A stretch of DNA of 64,000 nt from Pomphorhynchus laevis (taxonomy: Eukaryota; Acanthocephala; Palaeacanthocephala; Echinorhynchida; Pomphorhynchidae), in assembly GCA_012934845.2 (NCBI GenBank), contig WNNJ02002269.1, forward strand, positions 124,001 to 188,000, in the 5' to 3' direction. The notes below the pieces were generated by a model that was given only the letters and a program-made list of their open reading frames with translations, was not told the origin of the DNA and searched no databases. The translations under genes were made by a program, and so were the position numbers. Every line of letters starts with the position of its first letter. The first letter of the stretch is position 1. Below, one piece after another: positions 56,090 through 64,000 of the stretch.

Positions 56090-56545
56090 CATATGCATCT
56101 ATCAAATTATTTAAATAATTTTGAAGAAAGCCAATATCATTACATATTGTTGCAATTCTTAAAATTTCATTATTTAATGTATTATATTTTATATTATATG
56201 GTATGCATGAATGCTCATGCAAAAATATGTTTCTTGTAAATTTAAATATGTCATCTTTACGATATAAATTAAAAGTAGTTTTAATTGATGTTAATTTAAT
56301 GCTTCATATCAAGATATATACCTTCTTTATCATTAATATTGGTTTTATTAAGAATGAGTCTACCTGGATAAATTTGTTCGCTTATTGAATAAAAATTGCT
56401 AGAGTTAAATACACATATATCATCATTGTATCGAAACATATTTTATATCTTTATATAATCCAAGATTTATGCTTTAAATAGTTATGAACAAATTCATATT
56501 CGATAAAGCTCAAAAATAAGTCAGCTATAATTGGGCTATTATTAT
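56090..56545 (-). mobile_element. PLE RT fragment
   Basis: The minus strand carries the region around the catalytic motif (an RYNDD-like stretch near 56430) and the C-terminal block (HEHSC-type text near 56210). It matches 50400-50830. It is truncated at both ends. Confidence 0.65.
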
Positions 56546-56800
56546 TTATGTTAATTTAATGTTCATATATTTATTGTTAATAATATTTTAATGATTTATA
56601 TATTTTACATATATTAATAATATTTTATATTTTTAAAAATTTTAATTTATTATTTTAACTTAATATAAGTTATATAAAATCTTATAAAAATTATTAATAA
56701 TTATTTATTGTTTAATTATTAAATTTTGATTTATGATTATTGTTATTATCATTTATTTTTTAATTATATTAAATATGTAGACTCAGTTAGCTGATTTCAT
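56546..56800 (+). mobile_element. PLE 3' UTR with box
   Basis: It has the text ttttaacttaatataagttat and the box at 56775-56800. It is oriented opposite to the preceding fragment. Confidence 0.5.
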
Positions 56801-56904
56801 ATATTATTTTTTATTTAAATTTACAAATTTGAAAATTTCAACGTAATGTCTGCTTTGATTTTTTGTAAGGATCTTAATAAACTTTATAATCTCTTTGAAT
56901 AGAT

Positions 56905-57245
56905 GGTGTTGTGATTGTGTTAATTTACAATAAATTATTCGTGAATATACTCGCACCAAGAATAAAAACACGAAATGTTTTGGTTCAATATGACGGATAT
57001 CAATTGTAGACATCATCAGGAGAAGTTTTTTATCTAAAAATGTAATAAACTGAGAAATTAGTCCAATGTTCTAGTGATATTGTTCATCCAAAAAGTTGAA
57101 TTTCTATTAACACTATCATAGTGTTAATTTTACATAAATTATTAGTGAATATTACACACACCAAGAATAAAAACAATCTTTTTGTTTCAATATTTAGACT
57201 ATTAATTGTAGCCATCATCAGAAAAAGTTTTTAATCTAGAAGTAA
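56905..57245 (-). repeat. 202-bp-period tandem repeat with hammerhead-like cores
   Basis: Two diverged copies (gtgttaatttac...caccaagaataaaaaca) are offset by 202 nt. On the minus strand each has CTGATGA (57013-57019 and 57215-57221). In the second copy GGCTA pairs with TAGTC, and GAAAC follows a few bases later. PLE hammerheads described in the literature have CTGATGA, a GGCC-type stem II and GAAAC, so these may be relics of a PLE terminal repeat. Confidence 0.35.
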
Positions 57246-58010
57246 AACAAATTTAGAAACTAATTCAACGTCAACTATATTGCAGATGGAATTAAATAGA
57301 ATTTAACTTGCCATATTTGAGGAAAAACATTTTTTGAGAATAATACCATTCTAATTCCCAATAATAAAGAGCACAGAAGAATGTTAATTTAATTTTTTAA
57401 AAATATTAATTTTTTAAAAAAATTAATTTTATTCATTGTAAAATTATTATTTGTAAAAAATATTATAATTATTATTTATAGATATTGCTATATTGTTATT
57501 CAAAAATATTACGAAGTCTACTAAAATTCAAAAATTTAAAAATGTGCTATATTTTTAAAGAATGTTTTAAACAACCGATTTTATAAATTGTTTGTTTTAC
57601 AAATTTTTAATATTTCGAAAATTCATGTTTAATTAAAGTAAGAAATGGCTCATAAAATGAGATGAATCATAAAATAACTGATAAAATGACTCATATGAGT
57701 CATTTCATTCAAAAGACATATCACAATGAGTTATTTTTATTAATTTTTGTCTTTTGTTTTGAGCGCATTTATTGTCATGTATTTTTAATTAAACATTCAA
57801 GTCATATTTTAATACGACTTATTTTAATAAGTCATATTTTACTGAATAGATTTGAAAATTAAAATTTTAGAAAATGAAGTTTATAAGTCACAATTCTCAT
57901 TTTAGTCAGTTAAAACAGTTTAAACTAGCATTTAAAGTCATAAATTAGTGATATAAGTAATTTAATCCAAATATTAAATTTTAGTAACATCATCATTGAA
58001 CATTTATTAA
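57246..58010. other. AT-rich sequence without a gene
   Basis: No supported feature is seen. There are runs such as atgagtcat and aagtcatattttaa, without a defined repeat. Confidence 0.5.
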
Positions 58011-58014
58011 ACAT

Positions 58015-59270
58015 TTATCCCAATGAACTTATGTTCATATGAAAACATACGTTCAACCATAGTATTTTAACAAACTGAATTTGTGTTTGATAAAATAATA
58101 ATAAGGATTTTCTTAAACAACTATATAACCGATAATAACTAAAAATAAAATATCTGGGGTTCACAGTAACGGTGAACCCCAGGTATTTTACTCGACTTGT
58201 GGTAGATTTGCAAATATAAAGGGTAGAGCTGAAAGCGCTAATCTCTTTAACTTTTCTTGGTGGCTGAGGCGCCATGAAAGTCGACCACCTGTGATTTCGA
58301 GGAGTTCAAAATAAGATAGGACATGTTTAACTAGTCTTTTAATAAATGTGTATAGGGATAAATCGAGTAATGTCCTGTGGGATACGGATAGTCCGCGTCT
58401 CCTGAAGAACTATAACATCTGCGTCTCTACCAGATAGAAGGCTAATTGCAGAAGCACCTCCGATTTCCACTGAAGAATATTCAGTGTAAAAGACTCTTGA
58501 CTACTTTGCATTGTGTTAATTCAGCTGGAGTGGGATTGCCTACCCCTAGCAGGAGCCAGGGGAGAAAATGTTGCCAACGAGTTAGGTCATGAAAGGTGGT
58601 CAGTTTTTGGCGCAACTGATCAGCACAGATGGGTTTTAAGAACCATATTTTATGCATCAGTAACATGTCGAGGAGAGAATTAGTTGTTGAGCAATAAAAG
58701 GTAGGGGACGGTGGTTTGTGGAAAAGATAGTCGCTCCTGTTTCTGTGGATTACTGCATTAATTCAACGAGCAGTTCTGTTATTGAAGTCATCAAGTATCG
58801 TGTCATAACTATTACCAAATATACGATCCAGGATGTCATGGTTCTTGTGAATTTGTCCTGGCCGGATATAGATATTGGCTATGCTAATGCGTTTTCTTTT
58901 TTTACAGAGCGATATAGCTAAGCAAACAGGTCTGGACAAGAATAGTTTAACAGAAGGGACAATCTTAAGGAGCATTTAACTAGGGTTAGAAGACCTTGAG
59001 ATGAAGATGAGTGAGGTGAGTTATGTACGTAGTAAAGTGGGTATAAATGTGTTTAGGGATAAATCGAGTAATGTCCTGTGGGAGACGGATAGTCCGCGTC
59101 TCCTGAAGGACTATAACATCTGCGTCTCTACTAGATAGAAGGCTAAGTGCAGAAGCACCTCCCGTTTTCCACTGAAGAATATTCAGTGTAAAAGACTCTT
59201 GACTACTTTGCATTGTGTTAATTCAGCTGGAGTGGGATTGCCTACCCCTAGCAGGAGCCAAAAAAATAGA
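58015..59270 (-). mobile_element. LINE-C fragments, partly duplicated
   Basis: On the minus strand, RT C-terminal text (SSTSRVKYLGFTVTVNP-like) lies at about 58140-58275. Endonuclease text appears twice: LQWKTGGASALSLLSSRD is encoded at about 59130-59195, and nearly the same 180 bp stands at 58380-58560. Between them are SIANIYIRPGQIHKNHD and DDFNNRTAR (58763-58975) and HKIWFLKPICADQL. The arrangement is a mosaic of truncated copies. Confidence 0.7.
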
Positions 59271-59289
59271 AACCTTTCAGATGAAGATG

Positions 59290-60840
59290 AGTAGTATAGG
59301 ATTATGAATGACTCCGGAGGAGCTCGAGTGGGATCACTGTTTGACCAAATCGCAGAGGTCATAATCCCACTAGAGGGAACGTTTCCCTGGCGTCATACAG
59401 GTTACCAATCCATTTTAGATATCGCAAATTATCTAAAAAAATGTCAAGTTTAAAATAAAATGGTTAATAAACATAGAATGAGACGGGTTTAATGACGGAC
59501 ATAAACTTGTATACTGGGTTTGGAAGGAAGAAATGGTCCAAAAACCATATTTCAACAGGTGAGTACATGAAAACTTTTAATGAATTGGGCGTGAATGTTA
59601 AAATAAGTAGTTTTGATGATTTTAGTTCAAATTTTATAAATAATCAATTGTATTTTTTAAGAGAAAATAATTTTTTATACAATTTTAATGCTGAATTATA
59701 TAATTCAGCAAATAAACACCAACGGACAAAACGACCTACATTGCCAAAATACAATCCTAAGGCCTTGCACATTAAGAAACTCCTCTGGGGATTAAGAGCT
59801 GATCCTAATCCGTCCGATCGGTGGAGGTTTCTCATGTGCCGACTCCAAGATCAAATCGATGAAGAGTCGTTAAAGCGTGATGCAAGAAAGCTGCTGTCCT
59901 ACAAGACTTTCTCAAAAGAATGGTGGTCATCCATAAGGAAGACCACCTTTCGGTCTTGGAGAGCTGCAGCTTCCAAGTGGATTGCTTCAAAGGGATTAAG
60001 AGTGTATTAGAGGAAATGAAAAAGAAACATCTCTCAAATGCAATGATATGCTCCGAGGATGTGCAGCTTCAAAATAGGTTAAAACTTACTTTCCATCTCA
60101 TTGACTCATTGGAAGATGATATCGCACTTAAAAATCTCTTGGATGCGTGGCCGATCACGTGGCCGATTGCTGTATTCTTTTAACGTGTCTGCAGCCTTTG
60201 ATAACATCACACTCGACTTAGTGATGGTAACGTTGAGAAGAGATGTTGCTCCACTGAACATTCTGCGTCGAATGTGGGAAATTTTGGAGCATAAGCTTCT
60301 ATCTAGAAGACGCAAGGGTCCCTTGTATAAGCTATCCAAGGGTATTCTTCAAGAGTCCCTTTTATCGCCAGTGGTACCATCTATGCGGACGATATATAGT
60401 TGGTGTTTAAAAGAGATTCCTTGTCTGGCAGAAGATTCGAAGGCAGAGTGAAAACTGTGGTGAATGGGATTGCTAGACGCCTGTCTAAGTTGGTTTTGTC
60501 GTTAAACCCAACGAAAAAACAATTTTATTCACTACAGATTTTGCAAACCAGGACGCCATACTAAATTATTTGGTGCTGTTCCGATAATCGGAAGAGACAA
60601 ATAAGGATACTGGGATCTGTCTTCAAATTCAGGCTGCACTGGAGATCAGACATGGCAAAATGTTTTAAATTAGTAAAAAAAGGTATAAAGTTGGTCTATC
60701 GTTCAAGACGTTTAAATGTCAGTTTGAGTAGATGCATAGTAGTGATCAACGCGTTTGTGTTGAGTGGCATATACTTCTACTCAAATAATCGTCCACCAGA
60801 ACAACGTTATAGATTTTAAAAAGGCTTCTAGAATTAATTA
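59290..60840 (+). mobile_element. LINE-D fragment (pre-RT and RT)
   Basis: An open frame at 59492-60010 (172 residues: YLRENNFLYNF, HIKKLLWGLRADPNPSDRWRF, QIDEESLKRDARKLL) is followed in other frames by RT text. That text reads FNVSAAFDNITLDLVMVTL, VAPLNILRRMWEILE, LYKLSKGILQESLLSPVV and a damaged ADD region, then LSLNPTKKQ and SVFKFRLHW. The paired copy at 61405-62154 has a better RT. Affiliation within the AP-endonuclease LINEs is not resolved. Multiple frameshifts are present. Confidence 0.6.
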
Positions 60841-60867
60841 AAAAAGAAATTAATAATGATGAATATT

Positions 60868-61215
60868 TGAAAAATAAATTAATAAAGTTATAATGTAAAG
60901 TTATATAATGTAAAAATAAAAAATGATTTTTAATTTTTTTAAATGAATTTGACTTACTTTGTTTTTGTGTTTAATTTAAAATCTTATGTAAATTATTTGT
61001 TGTATAAAAAATGAGAATTTTATTGTTTATGTGGTTTTATTTATTTTTATCTTGTTTTTACCATCACAAATCCGGAAAGAAAAATTTACGACAGTAAAAG
61101 ACAAATGTTCGTGACGGGTTTGCAAAGAGCGCATTGGGCGTGAATATCATAAATTCAACGTTCATTGAACAGTTTTTTTACTTTAATAAATTCTTAAATT
61201 TTAAAATTTATTAAG
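60868..61215 (+). repeat. AT-rich tail repeat, copy 1
   Basis: The text tataatgtaaaaataaaaaa, ttgacttactttgtttttgtg, then accatcacaaatccggaaag and gacgggtttgca recurs at 62128-62510, each time after LINE-D RT sequence. Confidence 0.7.
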
Positions 61216-61404
61216 AAAATTTGTGTTTTAATGTTCTGAAATTGAATATCTACAACATTCTCTACAACATATTCTGCTGATTCAAAAGATAAATATATAA
61301 ATTGAATTTGAATGAGGAATGTGATGGTTTGATAACATTTAAATTTGAAGAAAGATGGCAAAAGCCATCGCAAAATTTATTCAATTGAATATTTCGATGC
61401 CTAA

Positions 61405-62154
61405 GTGACATCATCTTCAGCAATTGTAATTTGCTTGACGTCATCTAATAGTATCTCGGCATGCGCGGCTTCTACTAAGCTGATGGACGAGGAATTTCGA
61501 GGGCAAATCGCGGCTAAACTGATAGCTTCACCGCTACCAGTCTGGCCAGATATTGCACTCGGAAAAGTTATATTTCTTCCAAAGTGTTAATGGGTGTCAA
61601 CGGCTAAGGACACGAGACCAATCACCATATCCAATAGTATGGTGATGGTCTATCAGAAAGCTATGGAAAGATACCTGGCTCGCCACTACGAGTCGCGTGG
61701 ATTGTTGGGTGACCACATTCACGTGTTTCGTATTAATAGGGGAACTGTAAAAGCAGTCAGGGCATTACAGGGTTTTCTCACCAAGGATACACGGCTGGCA
61801 CTGCTGTATTCTCTTGACGTGTCTGCAGCCTTAGACAACATCAGACTCGACTCAGTAAAGGAAACGTTTATAAGATATATTGTTCCACTGAACATTATGC
61901 GTCGAGCGTGGGGAATTTTGGAGAGCAGAAGCTTCTATCTAGAAGACGACAAGGGTCCCTTGTATAAGCTATCCAAGGTTCTTCTTCAAGGGTCCCTTTT
62001 ATCGCCAATCATTTATATGATTACGACAAGGGGAGTCTTATGTGGACTTATGGATATAAACACCAATGGTACTATCCATGCGGACGATATATCGCTGGTG
62101 TTTAAAAGAGATTCCTTGTTTGACAGGAGAATATTTGAAAAATTAATTAATTAA
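61405..62154 (+). mobile_element. LINE-D fragment (RT)
   Basis: The frame at 61405-61590 has KLMDEEFRGQIAAKL and GKVIFLPKC with a stop. The frame at 61594-62154 then reads TKDTRPITISN-like AKDTRPITISNSMVMVYQKAM, HVFRINRGTVKAVRALQGFL, YSLDVSAALDNIRLDSV, LLQGSLLSPIIYMI and IHADDISLVFKRD (ADD present). It then joins directly to the AT-rich tail, so the C-terminus is deleted. It is related to 60101-60451. Confidence 0.65.
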
Positions 62155-62510
62155 AAGATATGCAAAGTTATATAATGTAAAAATAAAAAAATTAGAATAA
62201 TTTTAATTTTTTTGAATGAATTTGACTTACTTTGTTTTTGTGTGTTTAATTTAAAATTTTATGTAAATTATTTGTTGTATCAAAAATGAAATAGAATTTT
62301 ATTGTTTAAATGTGGTTTTATTTATTTTTATCATTGTTTTTACCATCACAAATCCGGAAAGAAAAATAATTACGACAGTCAAAAGACAAATGCTTCCCGT
62401 AGACGGGTTTGCAGAAGAGCGCATATGGGTGTGAAGATTTACTTTTTATAAATTTAACGTTCATTGTTAATCAATGTTTCTTTTACTTTAATAAATTCTT
62501 AAAATTTTTA
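62128..62510 (+). repeat. AT-rich tail repeat, copy 2
   Basis: This is a direct repeat of 60868-61215 with small indels (accatcacaaatccggaaag and gacgggtttgcagaagagcg conserved). The spacing between the copies is about 1.26 kb. Confidence 0.7.
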
Positions 62511-62779
62511 TAAATTGCATGAGACCGTAACAAAATGATACGCTTTTCACCGCGTCGTATTTTAGATTCTCGTGTTTGCTCTTCAAACTAGCCTTTTTGT
62601 TTGACGGAAAGACCCTGATTAACCGAATATTTCACAACATATCATTGCAGTTAACATTGGTACATCAAAGAATTCAGTAAGTATGAGATTTACAAGCAAT
62701 ACAAAGGATGATGTAAGTGAGTGTGTTGCATCTTTTGATTCTAAAACGGAGAGGGAACTTTTCCCTATACCCAAACTAT
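62511..62779. other. Unrecognised sequence
   Basis: This is a short unassigned stretch before the last LINE-C copy. No feature is seen. Confidence 0.4.
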
Positions 62780-64000
62780 CAAACTAGTATGCATCAAGTT
62801 GTTGGTGCCTATCGAAAGAAACAACTTATTCAATGTATTTATTCGCAATTTTGTAGAAAAATTTAAAAAAGATTATGGTTTAGCGCTATCAAATACTATG
62901 AAACGGAAGAAAAAATTTCTTTCAATACAACAGATCTCGCAAACGCGTATATAGATTTCTTCAAGAGTAGATATGTGGATTTCGGTAACTTATCCTTCAA
63001 GCCGACTAGGCTACTGTCGACTCCGACTCACTAACATACGCCCACTGCAACAATTGTCATCAGTGGAAGTACTGGGCCACAGGCTGCAACCTTCCACATA
63101 AATGCGGGGTATGCTGCTCCTCTGATAACCACACAGGCAAATGTGAGCTAAACCCGGTTTGCACGAACTGTAAAGGATACCACCCTGCGTGGTCTTGGAA
63201 ATGCAAGGCTATCAAGGCATATCAGAATAGACATAAGGTGAATGTTTTGAAACCAACAAGTTTCGCGGAAACTTGCGGGTCGGGCAGGAATGGAATGATA
63301 ATAATAACCGTATGTCTGACATTGAAATATTGAAATACACTGATGGAAAACCTGGTAAAGAAGTTGGTTGATAATCTGGTCAAATCACTAAATTCACTGA
63401 CTCCAGATATGACAAATACTAAAAAGAATCCATTTTATCTAAAAAGAGAGCATGACCGTCTCAGATTATCGCAGCAATAAAGTTCGCGCGGAAAGATCTT
63501 TGAGCTATTGGCAATTCCGAGAATATCAAGGGAAGTGAAGATAACGCTCGTGGGCGAGCGACTTTACCTGTTAATACAGGAGGTAAGAAGGGAAGCCTTT
63601 CCGCATCTGGTTCTGACTAGTTTAAGGGCGTCCCCCACTCCGGTCACATTAACACAATGGGAAGTACTCAAAAGCCATTTTCACTGAATATTCTTTAGTG
63701 TAATTCGAGAGATGCTTCTGCCGAATTACACTCGTGTCCAGCCATGTCTTGTATAGTTATATCACTTGTCAAAAACGGTAAACGCATCAGCATTGCCAAT
63801 GTCTATAACCGGACGGGGAGATTCACAAGAATCGTGACCTACTAGACCGAACTTTAGGTAGCGGGTACGACATGTTACACGGTGACATCTAGGATAGAAC
63901 TGGTCGATGAATTAATGCAGCACTCCGCATAGCGAGGAACGACTATCTTATGCATAAACACCCGACCCATACCTTTCATTGCTCCACAACAATTTCACTC
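62780..64000 (+). mobile_element. LINE-C 5' part, running off the window
   Basis: ORF1 text CIKLLVPIERNNLFNVF and KYYETEEKISF matches 41950-42120. It is followed by CCHC knuckles at about 63045-63240: CNNCHQWKYWATGCNLPHKC, CSSDNHTGKC and CTNCKGYHPAWSWKC. After a Lys-rich end, endonuclease text from 63660 (SIANVYNRTGRFTR-like, RNDYLMHKHPTHTFHCSTT) runs to the window edge. Several frame changes are visible. Confidence 0.7.

Overview
This window looks like repeat-rich, AT-rich intergenic DNA from an invertebrate animal, with almost no recognisable host genes. The only clearly host-type gene is one tRNA-Lys(CTT) on the minus strand at about 47.5 kb. Nearly everything else that can be read is mobile DNA. 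The mix includes CR1-, L2- and Jockey-like LINEs, Penelope-like elements (PLEs), a Ty3/gypsy-type LTR element, a Merlin-type DNA transposon, and apparent hammerhead-ribozyme repeats. The 'LRGH' style of LINE C-terminus recalls flatworm (trematode) LINEs. That points to a flatworm or similar lophotrochozoan, but this is inference and the species cannot be named from the sequence.

Layout. 0-7.6 kb: LINE fragments of two groups (LINE-A, CR1-like; LINE-B, L2-like) and a PLE GIY-YIG endonuclease remnant. 7.66-11.59 kb: an LTR retrotransposon with identical 128-bp LTRs. 12.3-18.3 kb: LINE-A copies, a foldback element and a SINE-like repeat. 18.6-22.7 kb: two oppositely oriented pieces of a reverse-transcriptase element with a restriction-like-endonuclease-type C-terminus. 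23.1-29.1 kb: an array of truncated PLE 3' regions, each carrying a conserved structured RNA module and a 25-nt box, with LINE-B 3' ends and a MITE mixed in. 30.1-32.1 kb: a 15-bp minisatellite split by a 507-nt-period, retrozyme-like repeat. 33.0-46.1 kb: several LINE-C (Jockey-like) copies; one is split by a nearly complete LINE-B (36.38-40.86 kb) whose 5' end is a 13-bp tandem repeat. 46-50 kb: mostly unrecognised sequence, the tRNA, and LINE 3' ends. 50.0-54.8 kb: two PLE copies facing each other head to head, one interrupted by a Merlin transposon. 54.8-58.0 kb: AT-rich PLE debris and a 202-bp tandem repeat with hammerhead-like cores. 58.0-64.0 kb: LINE-C and LINE-D fragments and duplicated AT-rich tails.

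The two signals most worth following are RNA-level. First, the PLE-associated module (at least nine copies, 23.5-54.8 kb) has a long closing helix, a hairpin with compensatory changes, a possible pseudoknot and CTGATGA/GAAA boxes, in the order of a type II hammerhead ribozyme. Second, the 31.1-31.9 kb repeat carries two decayed type I hammerhead-like cores exactly one monomer (508 nt) apart, the architecture of a metazoan retrozyme. No cleavage activity can be shown from sequence alone.
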